Assembly (NCBI RefSeq): GCF_024294785.1
Contig: NZ_JANCLT010000002.1
Coordinates: 372,001 to 436,000 of the forward strand
Direction: 5' to 3'
Source of the DNA: Ectobacillus ponti
GTDB lineage: Bacteria > Bacillota > Bacilli > Bacillales > Bacillaceae_G
Length of the DNA stretch: 64,000 nucleotides
Numbering within the stretch: position 1 is the first letter of the stretch; each line of letters begins with the position of its first letter. Below, piece after piece: positions 1 through 9,083 of this stretch. Made by a program: the position numbers and the translations under genes. The notes under the pieces were generated by a model, which did not search any database, was not told the origin of the DNA, and was given only the letters and a program-made list of their open reading frames with translations.

Positions 1-373
1 ACCAAACGATGCTTGGAATCATCATCGTGCCGACAATGGCAGCGAAAATGACCTTTTTAAACGGAATATCCAAGCGTGCCAGGCCGTAAGCAGCCAGGGC
101 ATCAATGACCACAACGAGAACGGTGGTTGCGATGCCGGCGAACAGGGAGTTGAACACCCAGCGCATGATCGGCACGTTCAGGTCGCCGCCTGTCAGTACG
201 TTCACGTAGTTATCAATTGTCGGGTTGGACGGGATAAAGCTCAGGTTTGGCAGAATGGCCTCTACATCGTCCTTAAAGGAAATGGAAACCATCCACAACA
301 GCGGCGCAATAAAAATGACCGCAAGCAAACTCGCAAGAATAATGAGAGTAATAGGCTTTGCCTTTCTTTTCAT
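1..373 (-). CDS. Carbohydrate ABC transporter permease, MalG/AraQ type (C-terminus off the left edge)
   Basis: Inner-membrane permease subunit of a sugar-type ABC importer. About 124 codons are present. The protein opens with MKRKAKPITLIILASLLAVI, one long hydrophobic segment, then the periplasmic-type loop with SFKDDVEAI and a second hydrophobic stretch (FNSLFAGIATTVLVVVIDA), the order usual for the MalG-like partner. Translation from ATG at 373 gives this product; an ATG at 383 overlaps the stop of the upstream permease but leads into a different, non-family frame, so 373 is preferred. The ribosome site AAAGGAG lies about a dozen bases upstream, inside the end of the previous gene. It is the last visible gene of a regulator, binding protein, permease, permease operon. 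The EAA loop lies beyond the edge, so the sugar cannot be inferred. Confidence 0.85.
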   Translation of the reverse strand, partial: MKRKAKPITLIILASLLAVIFIAPLLWMVSISFKDDVEAILPNLSFIPSNPTIDNYVNVLTGGDLNVPIMRWVFNSLFAGIATTVLVVVIDALAAYGLARLDIPFKKVIFAAIVGTMMIPSIVW

Positions 374-379
374 AGGAAA

Positions 380-1360
380 TCATCGCTCCTTTTCGTTCGT
401 TACACGGAATTGGATGATGGAAACGACAATGATCATAATAGCCATCAAGAGAGCCATCGCGGATGCCGCGCCCATCTTATGCTGGCCGAACGCAACGTCG
501 AACACGTTCATCAGGAGTACGGTTGTTTCAGATCCCGGACCGCCGCGCGTCATCAGGAACGGCTGCGCATAGATGTTAAAGGATGCGATCGTGGACGTGA
601 TGATAATGAACAGCATAATTTTCCGGATGGATGGAAGCGTAATATAAATCAGCTTCTGCCATGCACTTGCCCCATCAATTTTGGCCGCCTCATACATTTC
701 TTCAGATACTTCATTCAAGGCATTGATAAAGATCAGCATGTTGAAGCCGATGGTCCACCAAAGTGTCGCCCCGATTAAGGAAATCCATGCCCAGGGCAGA
801 TCCGTCAGCCAGCCAATTTGCGACTGCAGGCCGAGCTTGCCGAGCACAATATTCAAAAGACCGGAGTTCGTATCGAACACGCGCAGGAAGATAACCGCCA
901 TAACAGATGCGGAAATGGCATACGGGCTGAAGAAGATGGTCCGGAACAGGCCGCTTGCCTTCTTCGGCAGCGCATTCACCAGAAGCGCCAGCAGCAGGCC
1001 GACAACAATCAAGAAGGGAACAGAGTAGATCACGAATTTTACAGTCCCAAGCAATCCCTGAAAGAAGCTGGTGTGCGTGTAGCTTCCGGCAGTGAAGATA
1101 TCCACATAGTTCTGCAGGCCGATGAATTTCGTGGAATCGGAAAGCAGTTCGTAATCTTGGAAACTCATAATAATTCCGTGCATCAGAGGGTAGATGAGAA
1201 ATGCGATAAAACAAATGAGATATGGGAGCACAAACAGGCTGGAGGTCAGCTTAGACTTCCACTTCTGCTTTCGGCGTTTTGTTGCAGTCTGCACAGCATG
1301 GACTGATAACGTTTCCACAGCCAAGTCTGGCCCGGAGCCCGGCTTCATATTTTGACCCAT
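380..1360 (-). CDS. Carbohydrate ABC transporter permease, MalF/UgpA type
   Basis: 326-residue inner-membrane subunit of a sugar ABC importer, the usual length for the UgpA/LacF class. A charged cytoplasmic N-terminus of about 40 residues is followed by six predicted membrane segments. The EAA loop that docks the ATPase is visible near residue 225 (YEAAKIDGASAWQKLIYITL, with the conserved EAA and G). The C-terminal part carries NIYAQPFLMTRGGPGSETT, a signature of this permease group. It overlaps the next permease region by a few bases and follows the binding-protein gene by 62 bases. No ATPase gene lies in the visible part; such systems commonly use a shared MsmX-type ATPase encoded elsewhere, which would be an inference here. 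Confidence 0.93.
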   Translation of the reverse strand: MGQNMKPGSGPDLAVETLSVHAVQTATKRRKQKWKSKLTSSLFVLPYLICFIAFLIYPLMHGIIMSFQDYELLSDSTKFIGLQNYVDIFTAGSYTHTSFFQGLLGTVKFVIYSVPFLIVVGLLLALLVNALPKKASGLFRTIFFSPYAISASVMAVIFLRVFDTNSGLLNIVLGKLGLQSQIGWLTDLPWAWISLIGATLWWTIGFNMLIFINALNEVSEEMYEAAKIDGASAWQKLIYITLPSIRKIMLFIIITSTIASFNIYAQPFLMTRGGPGSETTVLLMNVFDVAFGQHKMGAASAMALLMAIMIIVVSIIQFRVTNEKER

Positions 1361-1389
1361 GGGAGATTCCTCCTTCTCTTAGTGAATCA

Positions 1390-1409
1390 GGCAGGTGAAG
1401 CCACCTGCC
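1390..1409 (-). other. Intercistronic stem-loop between binding protein and permease
   Basis: A perfect 8-bp stem GGCAGGTG/CACCTGCC with a 4-base loop sits between the binding-protein stop and the permease start. No run of U follows it on the transcribed strand, so it is not a standard terminator. Such stem-loops downstream of binding-protein genes often protect the upstream mRNA and give more binding protein than permease; that role is inferred. Confidence 0.6.
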
Positions 1410-1422
1410 CGATCGCCTTGCC

Positions 1423-2694
1423 TTATTTCACTTGCAATGCTTTTTCCTGTGCTTCATCCAATGCCTTCTTTGCATCCTTCTGGCCAAGCAGCACAAGGTT
1501 GATTTCCTTGTACAGGTCGCCAGTCATTGCGCCCCAGTTGACAACAGGCGGGTTGAAGATCGCATAGTCGAATTCTTTTGCCACAGTTGTCTGCTGCTGT
1601 GTCAGACTTTGGAACTCAGGGCTTGCCAATACTTGCTTGGAAGCAACCGCCTGGCCGGATTGTGCCCAGTCGATGGAGTGGCCGGCAACATACTTCAGGA
1701 AGTCGCCCACACCTTCCAGAACCTTGGCATCCTTAACATCCTTTGGAACGACGAAGTTATGAGAGCCTGCTTGCACTGCCTTTTGCTTTGTGCCAAGCTG
1801 TGGAACTTCTGCTACACCATAGTTGATTTTTGCTTTGTCGAATTGATCCTTCATCCAAGGGCCGTTCAGCTGCATGGCGTTTTTGCCTTGCAGGAACAGA
1901 GTAACCTCGCCGTCTTGCGCCACCTTTTCAGGAGATACCTTCGCATCGTACACCAGGCTCTTCAGGAATGTCAGTGCTTCCACTGCTTCCGGAGAGTTCA
2001 GCGTCGGCTTGCCTTGCTCATCAGCCAGCTTGCCGCCGTTTTGCGCTACTACGGACGGGAAGATGAACTGCTGCGGCCACAGTGTCGGCATAACGAAGCC
2101 CCACTGCCCCTTGTCCTTGTCTGTCAGCTTCTTCGCAGCTGCTACAAACTCTTCACGGGTTGTCGGCGCTTTCTCAATGCCGGCAGCCTTGAACAAATCC
2201 TTATTGTAGTACATAACCATTGGGTGAACGTCGAGCGGAACGCCGTACAGCTTGCCATCGATTGTTTCGTACTTCACAGGAGCCTCTACAAAGTCGCTTG
2301 CTTTGATGCCAGCCTTGCTTGCGATGTCATCCATTGGCTGCAGCTGGTCCTTCTTTTGATATGTAGGGATCTGGTCCACGTGCATGATCATCACATCTGG
2401 ACGCTTCTTGCCTGTGCTCAGAGCCAGATCTACTTGCTTGTAGTATTCGCCGTTCGGGATGATCTGGAATTTTACGTTGTACTTGTCGGATTCCTTGTTA
2501 TAAGCGTCCACAATTTTCTTCATGAACGGACCGTCCGCACCGGAGAATGGTGTCCAGAATGTAATTTCCTGCTTGCCGCTTGCAGATGGAGAAGCTGTCT
2601 TCTCTGTTGACTTTGAACTACAGCCCGCCAGTACCAGGGATGTGCCCAGGATTGTTGCAGCTGCAATTCCTCTTACTTGTCTCCACATACTCAT
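1423..2694 (-). CDS. Extracellular solute-binding lipoprotein of a sugar ABC importer (family 1)
   Basis: 423-residue substrate-capture protein of the importer encoded by the next two genes, anchored on the outer face of the membrane. The N-terminus has basic residues, a hydrophobic stretch and a lipobox ending LVLAGC with Cys25 as the lipidated residue. The mature part starts with a Ser/Thr/Lys-rich linker, then EITFWTPFSGADGPFMKKIV and later GKLYGVPLDVHPMVMYYNKD, features of MalE/UgpB-like family 1 binding proteins. GGGGG precedes the ATG at 2694 by nine bases. The ligand cannot be read from sequence; oligosaccharide is the default expectation for the family. The 68-base gap to the upstream regulator gene suggests shared transcription. 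Confidence 0.92.
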   Translation of the reverse strand: MSMWRQVRGIAAATILGTSLVLAGCSSKSTEKTASPSASGKQEITFWTPFSGADGPFMKKIVDAYNKESDKYNVKFQIIPNGEYYKQVDLALSTGKKRPDVMIMHVDQIPTYQKKDQLQPMDDIASKAGIKASDFVEAPVKYETIDGKLYGVPLDVHPMVMYYNKDLFKAAGIEKAPTTREEFVAAAKKLTDKDKGQWGFVMPTLWPQQFIFPSVVAQNGGKLADEQGKPTLNSPEAVEALTFLKSLVYDAKVSPEKVAQDGEVTLFLQGKNAMQLNGPWMKDQFDKAKINYGVAEVPQLGTKQKAVQAGSHNFVVPKDVKDAKVLEGVGDFLKYVAGHSIDWAQSGQAVASKQVLASPEFQSLTQQQTTVAKEFDYAIFNPPVVNWGAMTGDLYKEINLVLLGQKDAKKALDEAQEKALQVK

Positions 2695-2762
2695 GTGTGG
2701 TTACCCCCTTTATCTATTCCCTACCCATTCACTCACATCTATATAAAATAAGAACTAGTAGG

Positions 2763-3725
2763 CTATCTCACAAAGCCAAGACGCATGACAAGATCTGTTT
2801 CATAGTTTCCGAATTTGCTGCCGAACAGGTTGATGCCGCCATCATTTATCGCATCCGGCTTCACACCGATTTTAACGGTGATAAAAGGCGATTGCTCCAG
2901 CGCCAATTTTTCCAGCGTGACCTCCGAAATGGTCCGGCCGTCAATAAAAGCGCCGTCTTCAGCTACACGCCATGTTTTCAGCAAACCGAATTGTGTATTT
3001 GCCTCGCCCCACCAGGATGGGGTCAGCACCCCGCGTTCCCCGCCGAAATCCCCGGGACTCGTCCAAGTTCCCACTTCGACTCCATTGATCCAAAGGGTAA
3101 TATCAGACGGCCAATCCAGATTGTGCAATGGTGCTTCCGAGCAAATCTCCATGGAAAGCTCCAGGCTGTTTGCGCGTGCTCCCCGCGGTGTCCGGTTCGG
3201 GAACCGGTACTCCAGGTAGCCTTGGCGGAACCAGATCAGCTGCGCGTTTGTCCGCTCAGGCTCCAGGAAGGAGGACGGGTCGTCGAACTCGCCGATAATC
3301 TTCTTGTCGCTGACCAAGCCGCAGGTCGGCGCCACCTGAAAGTCAAAGAAGTGGCCGATCGGCATTGGGATTTCCACTATATCGTTCTGTTTGATTTGCT
3401 CGACCGCGTTTGTCTCCACAATGATCTTGCTGAACACCGCGGCGCAGACCTTCTGTGTTCCCCTTGTGCCGGGCACCATTTCTGTTTGGATGAGGTTGGC
3501 ATCCTCCAGCTTTTTAATATTGACTGCTGCCGTGGAAGGTGGAATGTTGAACATCTCCGCAATCTCAATGACATTGCGCGGCCGCTCCAGCAGGCTCTTG
3601 AACATGGCAATCCGCAGGTCTGTCGACAGCGCCTTGGCAATTTCAATGAAATTATCCAAGTCGGTCGTCAGCACTCTTGTGGCAACCTCCGTATTCGATT
3701 GGTCTACTGATAATTTTGTCATCAT
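2763..3725 (-). CDS. ArsR-like winged-helix transcriptional regulator with large C-terminal domain
   Basis: About 320 residues from the ATG at 3725; three consecutive ATG codons (3728, 3725, 3722) follow the ribosome site GAGGTG, and a longer open frame to 3830 lacks one. Residues 20-100 form an ArsR-type winged helix (ALSTDLRIAMFKSLL, then IAEMFNIPPSTAAVNIKKLE as the recognition region). The remaining two thirds is a beta-rich domain, with WPSDITLWINGVEVGTWTSP, like regulators of the COG4189 type (from memory). It is transcribed into the ABC importer genes and probably controls them in response to the sugar or a derivative. No metal-binding Cys cluster is seen, so a metal sensor is unlikely. 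Confidence 0.8.
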   Translation of the reverse strand: MMTKLSVDQSNTEVATRVLTTDLDNFIEIAKALSTDLRIAMFKSLLERPRNVIEIAEMFNIPPSTAAVNIKKLEDANLIQTEMVPGTRGTQKVCAAVFSKIIVETNAVEQIKQNDIVEIPMPIGHFFDFQVAPTCGLVSDKKIIGEFDDPSSFLEPERTNAQLIWFRQGYLEYRFPNRTPRGARANSLELSMEICSEAPLHNLDWPSDITLWINGVEVGTWTSPGDFGGERGVLTPSWWGEANTQFGLLKTWRVAEDGAFIDGRTISEVTLEKLALEQSPFITVKIGVKPDAINDGGINLFGSKFGNYETDLVMRLGFVR

Positions 3726-3988
3726 CATTTTCACCTCAGGAAAAGCAGCATTTCTTTTTTGTATTTTCTGCAAATTGATTACGCTTTCATCATAGCAAAT
3801 GCCTTTGGCCCTGTCTATAATTTTAAACAACTTTTTTTGATTGTTTTATATTTTTTTGTTTGTAAAACAGACATATTTGCTACCATTTTCACATATTCCG
3901 CAAAAAAAGCTGCATTTCCCTCTCCTTTCACCCAATTTATCTACACGTTTTATTGTTCTAAATAGCGAATCCTCTTGAAATTGCTGTG

Positions 3989-4876
3989 TTAAAAGGCTTC
4001 ATACAGGACCCGTCCGGTCTGCGAAAGGTCATAGCCGCCAATAGCCTCCAGCTCCTCCTGAAACCCTTTCGTATGCAGCACAGCTTTTATTGTTTGAATC
4101 CATTCTTCATTTGCCGCTGTTTTCAGTATCACCAAATCATACTGCTCCAAAGCAAGCGGGATAAACTCCACCCCGACAAGCTCCGCCACCTTCTCTGTTC
4201 CGATGCCGACATCAGCCCGGCCGCCCGCGACACGGGAAGCGATTCCGATATGGTTGCTTTCCTCGTGATCATAGCCTTGAATTTCGCTCGGTTTGATGCC
4301 GCGCAAGCGCAGGTTTTCATCCACGAGCACCCGGATGCCGGCGCCATATTCCCGGTTCACAAAGCGGACGCCCTTCTTCCGCAGGTCCTCCCACGTCCGG
4401 ATTTGCTTCGGATTGCCCTTTTGCACATAAAAGCCGACCCGTCTGGAGAGCAAATGCAGCACAATGCACGACTTGCCCACTAAAATACGTTTCACATACG
4501 GAATATTGTACTCGCCTGTATCTCCATCGAACAAATGCAGGCTGACGATACTTGTTTCATTTCCATGCAGCTGCAGCAAGCTGGTCAGACTGCCGTTGTA
4601 GGCCCGCAGCACCGCTGTGTCGGGCGACTGCTTTTCCACATGCTTGGCCAAAATATCCAAGGACAAGTCCTGGCCGCTGATGACCGCTGCCTGCCGGGAT
4701 GGCATCCCTGTTTTCAACCGGCGGATATATTGCTCCAAATCCTCCACATCAATTCTCATCTGCCGCCCGATCCGGTAGGCGGGCAGCTCCCCTTTTTTAA
4801 TGAGGTCATATACCGTCAGCTTGGACACCTTCAGCTGCTTCGCGACCTCCTCCGTTGTATAAGAGTCTCCTCTCAT
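3989..4876 (-). CDS. Helix-turn-helix regulator fused to a periplasmic-binding-like ligand domain
   Basis: 295 residues. The N-terminus is an excisionase/MerR-like HTH (YTTEEVAKQLKVSKLTVYDL, IKKGELPAYRIGRQMRI, residues 6-50). Residues from about 85 to 285 resemble the PBP-like ligand domain found in LysR-type and molybdate-linked regulators (SIVSLHLFDGDTGEYNIPYV, RFVNREYGAGIRVLVDE). GAGGGG lies seven bases before the ATG at 4876. It is divergent from modA with two perfect palindromes between them, so it probably represses or activates modA and itself, sensing molybdate/tungstate or a related ligand. Proteins of this build commonly sit beside modAB genes; the ligand is an inference. Confidence 0.82.
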   Translation of the reverse strand: MRGDSYTTEEVAKQLKVSKLTVYDLIKKGELPAYRIGRQMRIDVEDLEQYIRRLKTGMPSRQAAVISGQDLSLDILAKHVEKQSPDTAVLRAYNGSLTSLLQLHGNETSIVSLHLFDGDTGEYNIPYVKRILVGKSCIVLHLLSRRVGFYVQKGNPKQIRTWEDLRKKGVRFVNREYGAGIRVLVDENLRLRGIKPSEIQGYDHEESNHIGIASRVAGGRADVGIGTEKVAELVGVEFIPLALEQYDLVILKTAANEEWIQTIKAVLHTKGFQEELEAIGGYDLSQTGRVLYEAF

Positions 4877-4933
4877 GCTTCATCCCCTCACTTTCTATCC
4901 CCATTGTAGTGGTCAAAGTCTATCGTGTACAGG

Positions 4934-4973
4934 TTAGATATAACTAGTTATAATTAGATATAACTAGTTATAA
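4934..4973. promoter_or_regulatory. Perfect 20-bp tandem repeat holding two identical palindromic operators
   Basis: The sequence TTAGATATAACTAGTTATAA occurs twice back to back (4934-4953 and 4954-4973). Each copy contains the 14-bp perfect palindrome TATAACTAGTTATA (4939-4952 and 4959-4972), so the centres are 20 bp apart, close to two helical turns. The block lies 18 bases before the modA start and 57 bases before the divergent regulator start. It is the obvious binding site for the HTH/PBP-like regulator; the position next to the modA ribosome site fits repression of modA. Confidence 0.8.
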
Positions 4974-4991
4974 CAAGAAAGGAACGAATAT

Positions 4992-5732
4992 ATGAAACGG
5001 CTCTGTCTATGTTTGAGTTTATGCCTGCTGGCACTCTTCGGCTGCGCCAAGCAGGAGCAGGTGTCCCTGACGATTTCCGCTGCTGCCAGCCTGCAGAACG
5101 CTTTGACCGATATTCAGAAACAATATGAAACAGACCATCCGAACATGAAGCTGTCCTTCAACTTCGGCAGCTCCGGCGCCCTGCAGCAGCAAATTGAACA
5201 GGGCGCGCCTGTAGATGTATTTTTCTCCGCCGCCGAAGATAAGTTTCAAGCCTTGCAGAAGAAAGGCCTCGTAAGCGAAGGAAAGAATGTACTGGGGAAT
5301 AAGCTCGTGCTGGTTGCGCCGAAGAACAGCGCGCTGAAGGGCTTTTCCGATTTGGTCTCAGCCAAGCAAGTCTCCATGGGCGCACCGGAATCTGTGCCGG
5401 CCGGCAAGTATGCCAAGCAGTCTCTGACAAAGCTCGGGCTCTGGCAGGCTGTTGAGAGTAAAATGATTTACGCCAAGGATGTCCGCCAGGTGCTGACGTA
5501 TGTGGAGACCGGCAACGTGGAGGCAGGGATTGTGTATGAGACGGATGCGAAGGTATCAGACAAAGTGAAAATTGTGGCGACTGCGGACGCGGGCACACAT
5601 GACCCGATTGTCTACCCGCTTGGAGTGCTGAAGGCGACGAAGCATAAGGCAGAGGCGGATGATTTTTATAAATATCTGCAGTCTGATGCAGCGTTGAAGA
5701 TTTTTCAGAAGTATGGATTTACGGTTTTGTGA
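4992..5732 (+). CDS. modA: Molybdate/tungstate-binding lipoprotein ModA
   Basis: 246-residue substrate-binding protein for molybdate or tungstate. A short lipoprotein signal ends ALFGC with Cys18. The mature part carries the ModA hallmarks in order: AAASLQNAL, FNFGSSGALQQQIEQGAPVD, PESVPAGKYAKQSL, YAKDVRQVLTYVETGNVEAG and the IVYETDA strand, which contribute oxyanion-binding residues in the family. AAAGGA precedes the ATG. No modB permease or modC ATPase follows; the gene ends in a repeat array and a terminator. The protein must therefore work with a permease encoded elsewhere or have another role. The adjacent divergent regulator supports the molybdate assignment. Confidence 0.92.
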   Translation: MKRLCLCLSLCLLALFGCAKQEQVSLTISAAASLQNALTDIQKQYETDHPNMKLSFNFGSSGALQQQIEQGAPVDVFFSAAEDKFQALQKKGLVSEGKNVLGNKLVLVAPKNSALKGFSDLVSAKQVSMGAPESVPAGKYAKQSLTKLGLWQAVESKMIYAKDVRQVLTYVETGNVEAGIVYETDAKVSDKVKIVATADAGTHDPIVYPLGVLKATKHKAEADDFYKYLQSDAALKIFQKYGFTVL

Positions 5733-5740
5733 TTTTTATA

Positions 5741-5803
5741 GATAAATCTCAAAAAGTGTAAGATAAATCCGAAAAAGTGTAAGATAAATTCGAAAAAGTG
5801 TAA
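5741..5803 (-). repeat. 21-bp tandem array, three units (TTATC...CACTTTTT type)
   Basis: Three units start at exactly 5741, 5762 and 5783. Read on the plus strand each is GATAAAT, two variable bases, then AAAAAGTGTAA; on the minus strand this is TTACACTTTTTC followed by ATTTATC, the orientation that matches the arrays at 23433 and 63807. The array starts eight bases after the modA stop and runs into the terminator hairpin shared with icmF. Confidence 0.85.
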
Positions 5804-5842
5804 CAAACAAAGGCTCCCATGAATCGGGAGCCTTTGTTTGTT
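5802..5842. terminator. Bidirectional intrinsic terminator between modA and icmF
   Basis: A 17-bp perfect stem (arms 5802-5818 and 5826-5842, core GGCTCCC/GGGAGCC) with a 7-base loop ATGAATC. The arms end in AACAAAC/GTTTGTT, giving U-rich ends for both directions. It serves convergent modA and icmF, touching the icmF stop. Confidence 0.88.
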
Positions 5843-8800
5843 ACATATTCCGGCGGTATTGGCCGCCCACTTCGTACAATGCCTGTGTAATCTGCCCCAG
5901 GCTGGCAACGCGGACGGTGTTCATCAGCTCCGCGAAAATGTTGCCGCCGGAGACTGCGACCTCCTTCAAGCGTTGGAGAGCCAGACCGGCTTCGTCCTTA
6001 TGCTTCTCCTGGAAGGACTGCAGGTTGAGAATCTGAGATTCCTTCTCCTCATAGGAGGAACGGGCCAGCTCCAGATTGTTCATTTCCTCTTCCACAGCCG
6101 CATTCGGATTCAGGTAGGTGTTCACGCCGATAATTGGCAGCTCGCCTGTGTGCTTTTGCATTTCGTAATGCATAGACTCATCCTGAATCTTGCCGCGCTG
6201 ATATTGTGTTTCCATCGCGCCCAGCACGCCGCCGCGGTCGTTGATGCGGTCAAACTCCTGCAGCACCGCCTCTTCGACGAGGTCCGTCAGCTCTTCTAAG
6301 ATGAAGGAGCCCTGCAGCGGATTTTCGTTCTTCGTCAGTCCATGCTCCTTTGTAATGATGAGCTGGATGGCCATCGCGCGGCGCACGGATTCCTCTGTCG
6401 GCGTTGTGATCGCCTCATCATATGCATTGGTATGAAGCGAGTTACAGTTGTCATGCAGCGCCATCAGTGCCTGCAGTGTCGTCCGGATATCATTGAACGC
6501 GATTTCCTGCGCGTGCAGGGAACGGCCGGATGTCTGCACATGATACTTCAGCTTCTGGCTGCGGTCATTCGCACCATACTTTTCCTTCATGACAATGGAC
6601 CAGATGCGGCGCGCCACACGGCCGATGACAGAGTATTCGGCATCGAGGCCGTTGCTGAAGAAGAAGCTCAGGTTCGGTGCGAAGTCATCAATGCTCATGC
6701 CGCGGCTCAGGTAGTATTCGACGTACGTGAAGCCGTTGGACAGCGTGAACGCCAGTTGGGAAATCGGATTTGCCCCCGCTTCAGCAATATGGTAGCCGGA
6801 GATGGAGACAGAATAGTAGTTTCGTACTTTGTTTTCAATAAAATACTCCTGAATGTCACCCATGAGACGAAGCGCAAATTCCGTGGAGAAGATGCACGTG
6901 TTCTGCCCCTGATCTTCCTTCAGAATGTCAGCCTGCACCGTGCCGCGGACAGTCTGCAGGGCACGCGTCGCAATGCCCTTGTACTCCTCAGGCGTCACCT
7001 TGCGTCCCAATTCAGCCTCCGCTTTTTCAATCTGCTGGTCAATTGTTGTATTCATGAACATCGCCAGAATGATCGGTGCCGGGCCGTTGATGGTCATGGA
7101 CACGGACGTGGAAGGTGCGCAGAGGTCAAAGCCGCTGTACAGCTTCTTCATGTCATCGAGCGTACAAACGTTGACGCCGCTCTCGCCGATTTTGCCGAAA
7201 ATGTCCGGACGATACGCTGGGTCTTCCCCGTACAGTGTCACAGAGTCAAACGCTGTGCTGAGGCGCTTCGCATTGTCATCCTTGCTCAAATAGTGGAAGC
7301 GGCGGTTCGTGCGCTCCGGTGTGCCTTCGCCGGCAAACTGGCGCTTCGGATCCTCATCAGAACGCTTGAACGGGAATACACCCGCTGTGTACGGGAACTC
7401 GCCCGGCACGTTCTCCTTGCGCACCCAGCGTACAACTTCACCGTAGTTGCGGTACTTCGGCAAAACAACCTTTGGAATGCGTGTGCCGGACAAAGTCGTT
7501 GTGTAGAGCTGTGTACGAATTTCCTTGTCACGGATCTTCGTCACGAACTCGTCAGCCGCATACTTCGCTTTGACCTCATCCCAAGATTCCAGAATTTGCT
7601 TCACGTCCGGAGACAGCACATTTTCATAGCTGCGCCGCACCGCACGCAGCGTTTCCGCAGCCTGCGGGTCACCATCTTTTTCAGCAATCGCCTGGATTGC
7701 GCCTTCAATTTGGAACAAGCGCTCCGCTGCCTTTGCCTGCTCTTCTGTACGCTTATGGTAGTTTCGGACTGCATCCGTGATCTCACGCAGGTAATAGCGG
7801 CGGTCTGTCGGAATGATGACATTCTGCTTTTCCACCTTGCCCGGCTTGATGGTTTTTGGCTGCCATTCCTTCTGCGCCTTGGTGTTCACCAATTCAACCA
7901 GCTTCAAAAATACCGTATTTGTGCCGGCATCGTTGAACTGGCTCGCAATGGTGCCGTATACCGGCATTTCCTCCAGCGGCAGCTCGAACAGCATGCGGCT
8001 GCGCTGATATTGCTTTTGCACCTGGCGCAGGGCATCCTCGGAGCCCTTGCGCTCGAACTTGTTGATGACAATGAGATCTGCATAATCAATCATATCAATC
8101 TTTTCAAGCTGAGTCGGCGCGCCAAATTCACTTGTCATGACATACATGCTGAGATCGCTGTACTGCGTGATGGCCGCGTCCCCTTGGCCGATGCCGCTTG
8201 TTTCCACGATGATCAGATCAAAGCCCGCTGCCTTTGCGACAGTAATGGCATCCTGAATGGCCAGCGACAGCTCGGAACGGGATTCCCGTGTTGCCAGGCT
8301 TCGCATGTATACACGCGGTGAGTTGATGGAGTTCATGCGGATTCGGTCACCAAGCAGGGCGCCGCCCGTCTTTTGCTTTGTCGGGTCAATGGAGATGACC
8401 GCAATTTTAATGTCGTCAATTTCGTTCAGGAAGCGGCGGATCAGTTCATCCGTCAGGGAGCTCTTGCCGGCGCCGCCTGTACCGGTGATGCCGAGCACCG
8501 GCGCCGCGTTCTTGACGCGCTCTGCCAGAGATTGAATCAAAATATTCCCTTTGCCGACACTTTCCTCCGCCAAGGTAATCAGCTTGGCGATCGTTGTCAC
8601 ATTGAGTTCCTCTGTTTCCAGAAGAGCCTGGTTCAGGTCACCCGCTGTCGGGAAGTCGCTTTCCTCCAGCATTTGATTGATCATGCCCTGCAGGCCGAGA
8701 CGGCGGCCGTCCTCCGGCGAGAAAATTTTGGCGATGCCGTAAGCGTGAAGCTCGTCGATTTCCCGCGGAATAATAACACCGCCGCCGCCGCCGTAAATAC

Positions 8801-9083
8801 GGATATGGCCGCCGCCGCGCTCCTGCAGCAGGTCATACATATACTTGAAATACTCCACATGGCCTCCCTGATAGGAAGAAATGGCGATGCCCTGGACATC
8901 CTCCTGGATGGCGGCGTTTACAATTTCTTCAACAGAGCGGTTGTGCCCGAGGTGGATGACCTCGGCACCGCTGGATTGCAGAATGCGCCGCATGATATTG
9001 ATGGAGGCATCATGTCCGTCGAACAGGCTCGATGCGGTCACAAACCGGACTTTATGCTTTGGACGATATACTGTTGTCATCAT
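5841..9083 (-). CDS. icmF: Fused isobutyryl-CoA mutase IcmF (B12-dependent, with GTPase chaperone domain)
   Basis: 1080 residues, the usual IcmF length. Domains in order: cobalamin-binding domain at residues 10-140 with the base-off motif FDGHDASIN (His24); a MeaI-type GTPase at about 195-420 with Walker [10 protein letters not shown] (201-209) and ETSGIGQGD; then the acyl-CoA mutase TIM barrel to the end. The enzyme interconverts isobutyryl-CoA and n-butyryl-CoA (and in some cases related branched/linear pairs) using adenosylcobalamin, while the GTPase loads and guards the cofactor. AGGAG precedes two ATG codons (9083, 9080). It starts one base after the tetR stop and is the last gene of the acyl-CoA operon, linking branched-chain acyl-CoA to beta-oxidation. 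The G-protein base motif reads NKFE rather than the common NKxD. Confidence 0.95.
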   Translation of the reverse strand: MMTTVYRPKHKVRFVTASSLFDGHDASINIMRRILQSSGAEVIHLGHNRSVEEIVNAAIQEDVQGIAISSYQGGHVEYFKYMYDLLQERGGGHIRIYGGGGGVIIPREIDELHAYGIAKIFSPEDGRRLGLQGMINQMLEESDFPTAGDLNQALLETEELNVTTIAKLITLAEESVGKGNILIQSLAERVKNAAPVLGITGTGGAGKSSLTDELIRRFLNEIDDIKIAVISIDPTKQKTGGALLGDRIRMNSINSPRVYMRSLATRESRSELSLAIQDAITVAKAAGFDLIIVETSGIGQGDAAITQYSDLSMYVMTSEFGAPTQLEKIDMIDYADLIVINKFERKGSEDALRQVQKQYQRSRMLFELPLEEMPVYGTIASQFNDAGTNTVFLKLVELVNTKAQKEWQPKTIKPGKVEKQNVIIPTDRRYYLREITDAVRNYHKRTEEQAKAAERLFQIEGAIQAIAEKDGDPQAAETLRAVRRSYENVLSPDVKQILESWDEVKAKYAADEFVTKIRDKEIRTQLYTTTLSGTRIPKVVLPKYRNYGEVVRWVRKENVPGEFPYTAGVFPFKRSDEDPKRQFAGEGTPERTNRRFHYLSKDDNAKRLSTAFDSVTLYGEDPAYRPDIFGKIGESGVNVCTLDDMKKLYSGFDLCAPSTSVSMTINGPAPIILAMFMNTTIDQQIEKAEAELGRKVTPEEYKGIATRALQTVRGTVQADILKEDQGQNTCIFSTEFALRLMGDIQEYFIENKVRNYYSVSISGYHIAEAGANPISQLAFTLSNGFTYVEYYLSRGMSIDDFAPNLSFFFSNGLDAEYSVIGRVARRIWSIVMKEKYGANDRSQKLKYHVQTSGRSLHAQEIAFNDIRTTLQALMALHDNCNSLHTNAYDEAITTPTEESVRRAMAIQLIITKEHGLTKNENPLQGSFILEELTDLVEEAVLQEFDRINDRGGVLGAMETQYQRGKIQDESMHYEMQKHTGELPIIGVNTYLNPNAAVEEEMNNLELARSSYEEKESQILNLQSFQEKHKDEAGLALQRLKEVAVSGGNIFAELMNTVRVASLGQITQALYEVGGQYRRNM

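Noticed and set aside
3726-3830. Longer N-terminus of the ArsR-like regulator
   Set aside because: The extension lacks a ribosome site, whereas GAGGTG precedes the ATG cluster at 3722-3728.
6342-8321. 659-codon open frame on the plus strand, antisense to icmF
   Set aside because: It mirrors the icmF coding frame, lacks a ribosome site and family features, and results from high G+C codon bias.
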